DNA from: Chloroflexota bacterium
Lineage (GTDB): Bacteria; Chloroflexota; Dehalococcoidia; Lucifugimonadales; UBA3495
Length of the DNA: 58,709 bases
Direction of reading: 5' to 3'
NCBI GenBank assembly: GCA_028874075.1
Contig: JAPPLU010000082.1
Span: forward strand, 1 to 58,709
Positions within the stretch are counted from its first letter, which is position 1, and every line of letters begins with the position of its first letter. The notes beneath the pieces are model-generated. The model was given only the letters and a program-made list of their open reading frames with translations. It had not been told where the DNA came from and did not search any database. Below, piece after piece: positions 18,728-27,807 of this stretch. Made by a program: the position numbers and the translations under genes.

Positions 18728-19380
18728 CCGGGGCTCACCGCAAAGGGAGATTGGGTTATACTCCTGATATTGTCGGAGGCAATCTGGAAATCGATCAGTT
18801 CATCCTCCAGCTTCTTAATTTCCTGGGGTACGTCGTTAAATCTAGACGCGTCAAAAGACATTTCGGTGGACAACTCCAACTTCCGAAGGTCGGTCTCCAT
18901 ATCGTCCAACCGGTGTATGATGGCCAGAGCGTTGTCCCTGGCCATGTGCGCCCGGTCCTGCCATTGGCTGTAGAGTTCATAGTCTGCGTCGTCTTCGGCC
19001 TTTGCCCGGGCTTTTCGGGCTTCATCGTGGTATCGCATAGTCAAGGCCTTTTGTGAGGCAAAATAGGCCTCCGCCCGCAGTTCTGCCGCCTGGATGGAGC
19101 TGTCGAATTTCTGGTAGGCCACCTGGGCTCTTTGGTAGCGAGGAGACCATTGTTCCAGCAGCAGGTTGATGTCCGTCACTTCAGCGATATTGACGGCGAC
19201 CACCTCGTTGGTCTCTACCAGAGAGACGGTGATGTTCTCCGTCTGGTGATGCACCATGTTGATGCTCTGCTCGAAATGAGCGGCTTCCGAGACCTCAGTC
19301 TCCTGGAGGGCGAGCCAGCCGGCGTAAGCTGCAATTGCGAGGACCACCCCGACCACCAGAATGGCAAACGCTTTTCTCAT
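18724..19380 (-). CDS. Signal-anchored coiled-coil protein
   Basis: 218 aa from the ATG at 19380, where a membrane anchor begins at once (MRKAFAILVVGVVLAIAAYA). A longer frame adds 72 implausible residues upstream. The rest is helical and predicted coiled coil (RAEAYFASQKALTMRYHDEA, DDMETDLRKLELSTEMSF). Probably extracytoplasmic with a single N-terminal anchor. It overlaps the four-helix membrane protein gene by 4 bases. Function unknown. Confidence 0.72.
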   Translation of the reverse strand: MRKAFAILVVGVVLAIAAYAGWLALQETEVSEAAHFEQSINMVHHQTENITVSLVETNEVVAVNIAEVTDINLLLEQWSPRYQRAQVAYQKFDSSIQAAELRAEAYFASQKALTMRYHDEARKARAKAEDDADYELYSQWQDRAHMARDNALAIIHRLDDMETDLRKLELSTEMSFDASRFNDVPQEIKKLEDELIDFQIASDNIRSITQSPFAVSPG

Positions 19381-19521
19381 TTGGCGGGCACTTCCTTTGG
19401 TTCTAGCGCTGGGCCGCTTCAGGCAAAAAGTATGCCTTCCGAGGTAGTGGGTGTCAAATTGGATTCTTCGAACATCACGAATGTGTATGGGTCCATGATA
19501 CGCAAGGATCCTAAGTAAAAA

Positions 19522-20025
19522 GTGAGGACAAATAGGGTGATTTTCTGGGTGATTCGGCTTGTGGCGACCATCTTCAAGGATAGGAACCGGTTGCACCGGC
19601 CAAGACGTGCTTTCTCAACCCCCAGGAGGCACATTGGCACGGCGAAATGGGTCATCATATATACCAACCAGGCCCGAGCACGGTCGGGACTGCGACCGTT
19701 GGCTCGTCATCTAGTGCTCCAGTCGTCGGCCCAGGGGCATAGTGACTTCATGGCTCGTCATGCCTATTCGCACGAAGGGGTCCGCGGGAGTTCTCCCCAC
19801 GGTAGGATGAAAGAGCTTGGCTTCTCTGGGATGATGACCGCGGAGAATATCTTCAAGTACCCGGCCCGCCGCGATCGCAAGAAACTTGCGAAGGAACTGG
19901 TTGACGGCTGGATGAAGAGCCCGGGGCATAGGGCGAATATCCTGGATGGCAAGCTCAAATACATTGGGGTAGGGATAGCCCAATCAGGGGATAATGTCTA
20001 TGCCACGCAGAACTTCGGGGGATAG
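19522..20025 (+). CDS. CAP/SCP-domain protein (YkwD-like)
   Basis: 167 aa, GTG start at 19522. Seen: CAP signatures YTNQARARSGLRPLARH, SSAQGHSDFMARHAYSHEG (first conserved His), MTAENIFKY, GWMKSPGHRANILDG (second conserved His) and the C-terminal VYATQNFGG. Known: bacterial CAP proteins are usually secreted and cell-surface associated, with no agreed single activity. The first 45 residues are basic with one hydrophobic stretch (VIFWVIRLVATIF) that could be a signal. It ends 8 bp from the convergent Nudix gene. Confidence 0.85.
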   Translation: MRTNRVIFWVIRLVATIFKDRNRLHRPRRAFSTPRRHIGTAKWVIIYTNQARARSGLRPLARHLVLQSSAQGHSDFMARHAYSHEGVRGSSPHGRMKELGFSGMMTAENIFKYPARRDRKKLAKELVDGWMKSPGHRANILDGKLKYIGVGIAQSGDNVYATQNFGG

Positions 20026-20033
20026 CGCTTGAC

Positions 20034-20546
20034 TTAGTTGGCGTCTTCGAAGCCTTCCACGAGCTGCTTCAATTCAGGTAGCGCCTGAATGTCGGCCTGT
20101 CCTGGATCCAGTTCGTCCGGCGCGTTTTCCTTTACCCAATTGCGGACTATTGCCATTATGGCATTGACGTGCTGCTCCACGTCCAGTGGAGTCTTCCCAT
20201 CCCACCAGCATACATCCCGCAGCTCTCTACGATTTGGTTTGGGATCCCCGTTCCCTTGGGCGAGGAAGATCTGGTGCGCTGCCACTGTGCCGGCGTACCG
20301 ACCGACGAAGATGGGATTGTCAATTAAGAGCCCGGTCTCCTCGGCAACTTCCAAAACTGCCCGCCGGCTTGGCTCTTCTGTTGCCGTCACCCTGCCCCCT
20401 GGCAATGCCCACTGGTTTTCACGGTTGTGCTTGACCAAGAGGATTTTGCCTTCTTTGACAACTACGGCGGTGGCTCTCACGTATAGCGTTCGCTGTCGGT
20501 TACTGTGGCTGCTGCGTCGCTGGTTTCCCCTGCTTTGTCGGTTCAA
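20034..20546 (-). CDS. Nudix hydrolase
   Basis: 170 aa. TTG start at 20546 with AAAGGAG upstream. Seen: Nudix box GGRVTATEEPSRRAVLEVAE followed by ETGL; the usual Arg of REUxEExGU is Leu here while the metal-binding glutamates remain. Preceding strands YVRATAVVVKEGKILLVKH and WALPGG are typical. Known: Nudix enzymes cleave nucleoside diphosphates linked to another group; substrate cannot be told from sequence. The N-terminal 18 residues are basic and the C-terminal 40 are an acidic helix. Confidence 0.88.
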   Translation of the reverse strand: MNRQSRGNQRRSSHSNRQRTLYVRATAVVVKEGKILLVKHNRENQWALPGGRVTATEEPSRRAVLEVAEETGLLIDNPIFVGRYAGTVAAHQIFLAQGNGDPKPNRRELRDVCWWDGKTPLDVEQHVNAIMAIVRNWVKENAPDELDPGQADIQALPELKQLVEGFEDAN

Positions 20547-21490
20547 AGGTAATGCTCCTTTGGGGCAGATATCGCAATTTGGCAGGGAGTATGCTTTCCA
20601 AAACGGGGTGTGTCAAACTCTTGGTTCTTCCTAACAGTGGACGTCCCTTGGAATCGATAGGCTGTCCTTGCTTTGGTGAACTCCAACTACGATGGCCTCA
20701 CCAAGAAGAAACCGGCAACATCCTTCTGATTCAGGGCTTACCGAACTAATCGGGGAAGGCAAATGGTTGTCACTGAGAGGAGGCGCTTGTCGGTTAAGTG
20801 AGCCGAATACGCGGCAATTAGCGGGCCAGTAGATGGCGAAGAGAGGTAGTGTCGGGCTTGAGTGCAGGAATCAATGGGACGTCACGCGGAAGCGTAAATG
20901 CCCTAATTGGTTCCCAATCCGCTGTGCTCCAGGGACTGGCCCGCTGGGCGGGCGCGGGATCGAGGCCGTCGGCAGTTGCAGCGAGGTCCTAATGGTAGGG
21001 TGCAAGAGTTTTCGCCAACGGGCTATGATCATTTATGAGTTTCTCCTCCGCCTCTGGCAAGGGTCGCAGGTCTTGCCAATATTATCCGGGACGCGGTCAT
21101 GGGAGGGCCCGTCGAGTAAACAGCAAGCCTAGCAGGTAATGATGCCGACATCGGTGCCACAGGAGTCGGCTGAGGAGTTGGTTAGAGTGCGTAACGCCCT
21201 GTATCTGACCATGTCCTATCACGTCAATTTCCAGCAAGAACCGGTTTCCGGGGCCATTTCGGCCCGAGAGAAAAAATGTCATATAATTGCCATTAGAGGA
21301 CAATTTAGGGTTCCCCAAAAAGTACACCCTCACCAGCTCCGGAACCAACTTCCACGGCGGGGACATCCTCCTCATCTCCTACCAGCAATGCTGTTATTTA
21401 AAGGAGAATTCCCGCCACATTGGCAAGTTTCGCGTGGCCCAGGATCCGGCCAACACAAGCAAACCAGATGCCACCACCGAAGGTAGAACC
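20547..21490. other. Intergenic stretch, no supported gene
   Basis: About 940 bp. Several open frames exist (for example 20833-21132) but have no ribosome site or recognisable motif. The frame upstream of the FAD oxidoreductase extends back to 21287 but its residues do not resemble a flavoprotein leader. Confidence 0.45.
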
Positions 21491-22861
21491 ATGACTGAAA
21501 GGGTAGTCGCTATCGTTGGAGGCGGGGCAGCCGGCCTGGGCGCTGCATTCATGCTCAAGAAGCTCGGATTACAGCACCTTGTCCTCGAAGCAAACGACGA
21601 GGTAGGGGGCAGATTAAGAAGCGAGCGCATCGACGGTTTCACACTGGACATGGGAGCCGACTTTTTCTGCTCCTCTTATGACACTACTTTCCGCGTCTGC
21701 AAGGAGTTGGGGATTCCCTTGATACCCAACCGGTATACCTTTGGCTGGTTCAGAAATGGACGGTGGTCGACCACTTCCCCTGGTCTGTCCCCTGGCAGCA
21801 TCCTCAAGAGGCTGAACTGGGGATGGCGCCATGGCCTTTTCACCCCACAAGGTCTTCGGGCGCTGCATAGGCTTCTGAGGGAATTCCGGCGCGACTCCAA
21901 ATACCTGAACTACAGTAGCGACAACCGCCTGCTGGAACTCGACGGAGAGGAAACCTTCAAAGAATATCTGGACAGAATGGGGGTCCCCCACTCACTGAGG
22001 GTAGCCTTGACAGGATTCCTCGAACTGACAATGGGGTCCGTCAATCGCTCCGGCCAGGCCTATATGCGGACATACCTGGCGGAAATTCTGCTCAAGCCCA
22101 CACAGATCTCTGTGCCGGAATACGGCGCTGGAGCCTTGACCGAAGGTCTGGGGGACGCCTGCGCGGATGCCATTCGAACGATGACGCCAGTAAGACGAGT
22201 GAATATCAGGGGTGGTTCCGTCACCAATGTCGTGGTTGACGACGGGACCATCGACGTGGACGCCGTCATATGCGCCGTCCCCCCTTCCAGGGTCTTGAAA
22301 ATCCTCCCCGACCTGCCTGACCCCATCCGACGAACACTGTCCGGCATCTCATATTCCACCGGGTGTCGCGTGGTCGTTGGCCTCGATCATCCTCCCCTGC
22401 CTCCAGGATGGAACGGCGCCCTCTATCCCGAAGATGACACTCCACTACTCCTGGACCGGACCATCAACCTGCCCAGGTGCGCTCCCGAAGGAAGGTCCAC
22501 CCTCGATCTAACGACCGGCCGTGCTCGCGCGAAGGAGCTGATGGCACTGGACGATGAACAAATAACGCATGCGTTGCTCGGGGACGCGCGGCGGAACCCT
22601 CCGCCCGGCTCGTCCCTCCCCACAGCCGGTGATGAACTATTCAGTCGTGTGTACCGCTGGAATGAGGCTGTCTGTATGGGCCTGCCCGGAATGTTCATAG
22701 CAGTATCCAACGCGGTTCGCCAACTGAAGAAGGAGATCCCGAACCTCATTCTGGCAGGGGACTATACACGAGTGCCCTCGGTCAACGGCGCCTTGGCCAG
22801 TGGCATTCAGGCAGCTGAAGAGGTAGCCACCCTTTTCGATTCCAGACCACACACTTTGTAA
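21491..22861 (+). CDS. FAD-dependent amine-oxidase-like / protoporphyrinogen-oxidase-like oxidoreductase
   Basis: 456 aa from ATG 21491 (GAAGGT upstream), where the Rossmann motif starts at once: VVAIVGGGAAGLGAAFMLKK, then LVLEANDEVGGRLRSER and GFTLDMGADFF. The C-terminal FAD-binding block LILAGDYTRVPSVNGALASG is present, so the protein is full length. Known: the family covers protoporphyrinogen oxidase, phytoene desaturase-like enzymes and amine oxidases; substrate cannot be assigned. No haem or carotenoid genes are adjacent. Probably a single-gene unit. Confidence 0.88.
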   Translation: MTERVVAIVGGGAAGLGAAFMLKKLGLQHLVLEANDEVGGRLRSERIDGFTLDMGADFFCSSYDTTFRVCKELGIPLIPNRYTFGWFRNGRWSTTSPGLSPGSILKRLNWGWRHGLFTPQGLRALHRLLREFRRDSKYLNYSSDNRLLELDGEETFKEYLDRMGVPHSLRVALTGFLELTMGSVNRSGQAYMRTYLAEILLKPTQISVPEYGAGALTEGLGDACADAIRTMTPVRRVNIRGGSVTNVVVDDGTIDVDAVICAVPPSRVLKILPDLPDPIRRTLSGISYSTGCRVVVGLDHPPLPPGWNGALYPEDDTPLLLDRTINLPRCAPEGRSTLDLTTGRARAKELMALDDEQITHALLGDARRNPPPGSSLPTAGDELFSRVYRWNEAVCMGLPGMFIAVSNAVRQLKKEIPNLILAGDYTRVPSVNGALASGIQAAEEVATLFDSRPHTL

Positions 22862-22915
22862 AAGTACCGTTTGACGTATACTACAAGAGGCTCCTGAAGC
22901 ATAAAAGGGACCGAA

Positions 22916-24304
22916 GTGGAACATTCACTGACCAGGACCACCGTCGGTTTCCTGGTACTGACAGCCACGCTCCTGACGACAGTGGCGTGCAGCTCGCCCA
23001 CGCCAATTCCGGCCCCGACGGCCGCACCACCGCCACAGACAGCTGCCCCTCGCCCCGGGCCTTCGCCAACCCCTGAGCCCACCTCCACGCCGCTAGCGGC
23101 GGCAACACCGGAGCTCACTCCATTCCCGAGAGTAGTACCACCAACTCGTCAACCGGCTACCAAGGCCCTGCCCCCGCCTGCAGCGGCCTCTACCCCTACT
23201 CCCACGCCAACCGCGGCGCCGACCCCGACTCCGGACACGCTTACCATGCTGGAAAGAGCGTCAGCCCAGGTGGTACGGGCCAATACCGACCATGGACAGG
23301 CGTCCGGCTTCATTATCGGAACCACCGACACGGGGGGCGCATACATCATGACCAACTACCATGTGGTTGAAGGCGCCAAGACTGTTGAAGTACAGGTCCA
23401 CGACACAGAGACTTGCCCGGCCACGGTCCTTGGCTACCATGGCCAGAAGGACCTGGCATTGCTGGAAATCTGCTGCGGTAGCTTCCAGGCCCTGTCTTTG
23501 CAAGAAACGGATGCAGTCACCGTGGGCGAAGAGGTAATCGCCATCGGCTACCCCCTGGGCATAGCCGGTCCCCCCAGCGTCACCAGCGGCATAATTTCCG
23601 CTTACCGATATAACGATGAACGCCAGTCCTAGGTCATTCAGACCGACGTCTCAATCAACCCGGGAAACAGCGGAGGCCCTCTTCTGTCAGCCAACGGAGA
23701 GGTTGCCGGAATCATTTCCTACACCCTTCGGAGTCCGCAGGGCGGCGCCGCCGAAGGCGTAAGCTTCGCCATCGCCATCCAGACCATTCGGGAAATCCTC
23801 CCCGAACTGAAGCAGGGAGCGCAGTTCGCCCTCCCCACGGCTACCCCCACACCCTTGGCAGAAGGGTGGCGGACTTACACTCATCAAATTCACGGATACT
23901 CCTTGGAGGTCCCGGAGGATTGGACCATCAGAGAGGAGCAACAAGACCGCCTGGACCTCCTCAGCCCCGGACAACACGCCGCAGTCCACATCTTCACCTT
24001 CGACTCCCCACCGACTTCCCTGGTAGCCTGGGTGGAAGAAACCATCCAGGGCCTGCGGGACTACAACAAAGAACTCCTTGAAATAATGCAAAAGCGGATC
24101 CAGGAGCGGGACGACGGTACCGGCGTCGCCGCCATCATCTATTGGGGCCGGACTTCACCCGAATATTGCACCACCCATCGCACCCACCTATTCGTAGCCA
24201 CGCAAACCGGCAGCGCGATCATCGAGTCCCGAATATGCGAAGAGTTCGTAAAGGAATACGAACACGACGTTGCCAGAATAATAAAGAGCACGGCTCCCCG
24301 GTAG
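22916..24304 (+). pseudogene. Trypsin-like (HtrA-type) lipoprotein protease interrupted by an in-frame amber codon
   Basis: One continuous frame of 462 codons from GTG 22916 apart from a TAG at 23630-23632 (codon 239). Seen: lipoprotein signal with Cys25 (LLTTVAC), a Pro/Thr-rich linker to about residue 108, catalytic His149 (MTNYHVVEG), Asp179 (GQKDLALLE), then after the stop Ser252 ([10 protein letters not shown]), and a C-terminal unknown domain ([20 protein letters not shown]). One change (TGG to TAG, Trp in this position would be plausible) explains the stop. Premature termination would remove the nucleophile. Readthrough, a sequencing error or a young pseudogene are the alternatives. 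Confidence 0.8.
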
Positions 24305-24403
24305 CCTTCCCGGCACAATACAGGAAGCGCCAGGAGGCCGGCCGGGGCGCGGGAATAACTTACCGACAAAGACACTGAGAGATTCCATCAAGGAAGGCTC
24401 ACT

Positions 24404-25329
24404 ATGAAATGGCAGGCGAATCTGCCCGACGCCAGCACATGGCAGCCCGACTCGGGACACGCAGAGAACCTACAGAACGGTTTGCTGTTGACATGTCAGG
24501 CAGCACAGCAACGCATCATCACAGAAGGAGCTATCGAGAGGCGCTTCAACATACACAACTACGACTCTGGACCCGGGCTGGAGGACATCGTTCGCCGGGA
24601 ACTCTCAAATCTTCTCCCCGATAGATACGCAATAGACCCTGGCGTTGTCAACGACCGAAACGGGAAAACGGCGGGCGACGCCGACGTCCTGATACGCAAC
24701 AAGACTTGGGCGCCTGTGGTCAAACTAGGCGCTACTCAGGATTCTCGTCGCTTCCACTTCCCCATTGAATCAATTTACTCGGCGATGGAGGTCAAGCAGA
24801 CTCTTGGCTTCGAGGAACTTGATGAAGCCATGGAGAAACTGGTCAAGGTCTCCCGCCTGGAAAGACCGGATAACCCGTATGGACACATCACGGAAAACCA
24901 ACACCTCAAGCTCTTTGACCAGGCCGGGCAAACACTAAACCCGCTACATACGACTGTCCTGGCACGAGGCTCCAGAGCAACCTCTCATTCAACGACCTCG
25001 CCCTCAGATTAGGGGCAATAAATGCCAGCCTCAACCGTTCCGAAATGGTTACCGCTCTGTGCGTATTGGACCAAGGGTTAGCTGTTTACCTGACCGAAGA
25101 AGAACCTTCCCGCTATGTTCAGGCGACATACAGGTGGGACCGCCAGACCCCCCTGACCCTGGGCATTTATGATCAACCCGACAAGGCGTTCTACATACTG
25201 TTCATCCATCTCTTGGGACACCTGACCCGGTCGGTGCTCGGCATCCACGGCTTAAACAGGTTCTACGGAACCTTCGAAGCGACAAACAGCCTCATAGCTT
25301 GCCAGGGAGCTCGGTTCAACCAAGCCTAG
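24404..25329 (+). pseudogene. Frameshifted DUF6602-like protein with a PD-(D/E)XK-type core
   Basis: The 5' frame (24404-25012; start preceded by AAGGAAGG) gives GLEDIVRRELSNLLPDRYAI, KTAGDADVLIRNKTW and FPIESIYSAMEVKQTLGFEE; D...ExK is the pattern of a restriction-fold nuclease core. The frame then derails after NPLHTTVLA near 24960, and the continuation lies in another frame (LQSNLSFNDLALRLGAINAS through to 25329). The family name is my best guess, not certain. It may be a sequencing error; otherwise a recent pseudogene. Known relatives occur near defence and mobile genes. Confidence 0.6.
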
Positions 25330-25469
25330 GAGCAACCTCCCGGATAGACTGCCGCTTCAGGTTCAAATTGATACTCCGCCCGGCTATACCGAGCGCCAGG
25401 CTGTGACCCGACGGGCCCTGACCGCCCCTTACCAGCAGAATAGCATGACTCTGTTCTAATAGGCTCAAC

Positions 25470-25958
25470 TCACCGCTTGAGGTCGTCAATCAGCCCGCTG
25501 AGCACCGCCCAGACCATCATCTCCCGGTTGGTACCCGAGCCCGTTTTATCGTGGATCCGGTAGATCGTGTTCCGCACGTTGGAACGGCTGATGCCATCAT
25601 CCTCCGCGATCATGAGATAGGACATCGCCTCACAGAGCTTGACCAGAATATCCAGCTCCAGAGGGGTAAGCACACCCGGGTCCAGGGGACGGTTCATCAG
25701 GCTGTTTCTCCGGGTCCGGCCAGCCGCCCGGCGCAACTCGTCGGCCGTCAACCGGAAACGGCCCTCGAAAACCGCTCTGAGCGTCTCCACCAACCGGTCA
25801 GCCCCGCCCATGCGGGATAGAACGAATCCTACTGGGAGGAACGGCTCAGCCTCTTTGACGATCCTATCCTTGGCAGCAGTACGCTGGGCCGACCGGCCAA
25901 GGCCAGTTTCCAGACCGTCATCGAGAAGGCCAGCTACAGGGAAAGGCTGTCTCCGCAC
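25470..25958 (-). pseudogene. Truncated LuxR/FixJ-type response regulator
   Basis: The C-terminal 70 residues form a LuxR-type HTH: LTPLELDILVKLCEAMSYLM, GISRSNVRNTIYRIHDKTG, then EMMVWAVLSGLIDDLKR. Before it, PFLPVGFVLSRMGGADRLVE and LRAVFEGRFRL resemble the end of a receiver domain, but the phospho-acceptor half is missing and the first 40 residues look non-coding. It has therefore probably lost its 5' end. If translated it could only be an isolated DNA-binding domain. Confidence 0.6.
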
Positions 25959-26088
25959 CGCGCTCTACTCGGACCAAAGGGAGTGGTTGAACGGCAAACC
26001 GACACCTGATACAAGCCCAAATCAACGGCGCTCAGAGTCGCCGGATGACGGTGATTACCACTGGCCTTATATCCCTGAATAATGACAA

Positions 26089-26129
26089 TCCCCCGTTGAG
26101 ATGCGACGTTTACATCTGACAATTTAATT
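26089..26129 (-). pseudogene. Left-hand fragment of the AAA-ATPase gene split by the IS1595-type element
   Basis: Read on the minus strand, the flank gives LSDVNVASQRG, matching LADIDLASQR of the intact paralogue at 36801-37994. Removing the element and one copy of its 8-bp duplication joins this to the right-hand fragment as AECSPIKLSDVNVASQRG in one frame. Similarity fades after this point, so the host gene was already damaged or diverged. Confidence 0.7.
26122..26129. repeat. Target-site duplication, left copy (ATTTAATT)
   Basis: ATTTAATT directly abuts the left inverted repeat and recurs at 30219-30226 directly outside the right one. Eight bases is the duplication size known for IS1595-family transposition. 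Confidence 0.9.
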
Positions 26130-26155
26130 GGGAATTATATAGGATTTTAGCCAAA
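26130..26155. repeat. Left terminal inverted repeat of the IS1595-type element
   Basis: 26 bp starting GGGAATTATATAGG and ending TTTTAGCCAAA. It is perfectly complementary to 30193-30218, which shows the two ends belong to one element 4,089 bp long. Confidence 0.93.
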
Positions 26156-26222
26156 ACCCCTTGACACCGCAACCCTAGTTGGCTAGAATAATCTCATAAG
26201 TTAACTAGGGTTGAGTGTGGTT

Positions 26223-27161
26223 ATGGCTACAGGAAAAGCACCAGGTAAGAGCTACCGCAAGGGTATTACCCTGATGGACGCGGTTAAGCGGTTCGATACC
26301 GAGGAAAAGGCCGAAACCTGGTTTGTATCCCAGCGTTGGCCCGGTGGTGTTACCTGCCCCTTCTGCGAGTCTGACCGGATAAGCGTCATAGCCAACCGCA
26401 AGCCCCAACCCTACCGCTGCAAAGCTTGCCGGAAGCATTTCAGCGTCAAGACTGACTCCCTCTTGCACAGTTCCAACCTTCCCCTTTCCAAGTGGGCCAT
26501 AGCCTTCTACCTGTTCAACACTTCCCTCAAGGGTGTGTCCAGCATGAAGCTGCACCGGGACTTGGGAATCACCCAAAAGTCAGCCTGGTACATGGGCCAG
26601 CGCATACGGGAAATGTGGAGTCCGGTAGCGGACAGGTTCGCCGGCCCCACCGAGGCCGATGAGACTTACATCGGTGGGAAGGAAGGGAACAAGCACGAAG
26701 CCAAGAAACTTCACGCTGGCCGGGGCGCGGTGGGCAAGGCCCCGGTGGTGGGTCTGCTGGACCGGCCCACGAACCAGATTAAGACTCAGGTGGTGGAAAG
26801 CACGGACGGGTCAACCCTGAAAGGCTTTGTCCACATGAACACCGAGTTCACCGCCCAGGTGTACACCGATGAGGCCCGGGCCTATGAGGGCCTGAACCGG
26901 CCCCATGAAGCGGTATCCCACAGCGCCAATGAGTACGTCCGGGGAATGGCCCACACCAACGGCCTGGAAAGCCATTGGGCTTTGTTTAAGCGGGGCCTGG
27001 ACGGGACTTACCACCACGTCAGCGTTAAGCACCTTCCCCGGTACACTAGCGAGTTTTCAGGCCGGCACAACACTCGGCCCCTGGATACCGAGAACCAGAT
27101 GGAAGGTATGGTGAAACGGGCGGACGGGAAGCGGATTACCTATGACCGGTTGATTGCGTAG
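26223..27161 (+). CDS. IS1595-family (ISXO2-like) transposase
   Basis: 312 aa from ATG 26223. Seen: N-terminal zinc ribbon GGVTCPFCESDRISVI and YRCKACRKHFSVKT (two CxxC pairs), then helical KWAIAFYLFNTSLKG, then the ISXO2-type catalytic region EADETYIGGKEGNKH (first Asp), VYTDEARAYEGL (second Asp), and HTNGLESHWALFKRGLDG (Asn-x-Glu region), with YHHVSVKHLPRYTSEFSGRH at the end. All blocks are in one frame, so it may be active. Length is typical for the family. Start 12 bp later than the longest frame, because that start has no better ribosome site. Confidence 0.95.
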   Translation: MATGKAPGKSYRKGITLMDAVKRFDTEEKAETWFVSQRWPGGVTCPFCESDRISVIANRKPQPYRCKACRKHFSVKTDSLLHSSNLPLSKWAIAFYLFNTSLKGVSSMKLHRDLGITQKSAWYMGQRIREMWSPVADRFAGPTEADETYIGGKEGNKHEAKKLHAGRGAVGKAPVVGLLDRPTNQIKTQVVESTDGSTLKGFVHMNTEFTAQVYTDEARAYEGLNRPHEAVSHSANEYVRGMAHTNGLESHWALFKRGLDGTYHHVSVKHLPRYTSEFSGRHNTRPLDTENQMEGMVKRADGKRITYDRLIA

Positions 27162-27264
27162 GAACCAACTCATAGGGCCAGCAGACACCCGGTTGAGATA
27201 GACCTTACTAGCGCACATTGTTATACTTCAGATGGTTCAGTCAGATGGTTCAGATGGGTGAGAG

Positions 27265-27807
27265 ATGCAGAAGGAAATCTATGACAGCGCACAAGAGGCT
27301 GCCGACGCAATCGGTAGTTCGAATCGCACAATCACTAAATGGTTTCAAGAGGGTCGGCTAAAGGCTGAAAGGGTGCCCAGGGGCGGGAGGGCTGCCCTGA
27401 GAATCAGGCACGCTGACTTGATAGAAGCCAGCCGGGGCACGATGTTCGAGCAGTCCGGGGCGCAACCCGAGCAAATGCGTTTGGACACGCCCGAGGACCT
27501 GAAAAGGGACGCCTTAAGCCTAGAGGTCTTGTGGCCCGACGACAACCGCTCCAACACCTTTAGTTTGGATATGCTGGCTGGATTTTCCCATTTCCGCGCC
27601 TTGACCTACACGGTGTCAATCCCATCCATCCTGAAACTGCTGACCAGCAATGACTATGACTTCGCCGAGGTGGTCTTCGGGTGTGAGGACTTGGTTCGCC
27701 AGTCGGACGCCGCGAAGGTAACGCTCCTGCAAAAAGCCATCGAGGACGAACTGACAAAGGGCTACATCGGAATTGGGGGGTTACCGACCCCCGAACCCAA
27801 GAACTGA
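27265..27807 (+). CDS. Cargo protein, HTH plus first half of a PLD-like domain
   Basis: 180 aa as it stands. Seen: DUF-type HTH at the start (SAQEAADAIGSSNRTITKWF, then GRLKAERV), a linker, and FSLDMLAGFSHFRALTYTVS with DYDFAEVVFGCED, which looks like the first half of a phospholipase-D fold. It ends LPTPEPKN just after a G6 run (27775-27780). Reading the run in the -1 frame gives VTDPRTQELMEWQTAG, which flows straight into the next ORF. Inference: this and the following ORF encode one protein, joined by frameshifting or split by an indel. Confidence 0.78.
   Translation: MQKEIYDSAQEAADAIGSSNRTITKWFQEGRLKAERVPRGGRAALRIRHADLIEASRGTMFEQSGAQPEQMRLDTPEDLKRDALSLEVLWPDDNRSNTFSLDMLAGFSHFRALTYTVSIPSILKLLTSNDYDFAEVVFGCEDLVRQSDAAKVTLLQKAIEDELTKGYIGIGGLPTPEPKN

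Noticed and set aside
19381..19596. N-terminal extension of the coiled-coil protein
   Set aside because: Adds 72 implausible His/Pro-rich residues before a clean signal anchor at 19380.
20833..21132. Possible 99-aa gene
   Set aside because: No ribosome site and Cys/Gly/Arg-rich content; not convincing.
21287..21490. N-terminal extension of the FAD oxidoreductase
   Set aside because: Would add 68 residues unlike any flavoprotein leader; ATG 21491 places the dinucleotide motif at the N-terminus as usual.
23010..23240. Tandem repeat array of CCNACNCCN-type units
   Set aside because: Encodes the Thr/Pro-rich linker of the protease lipoprotein; ordinary low-complexity coding sequence.
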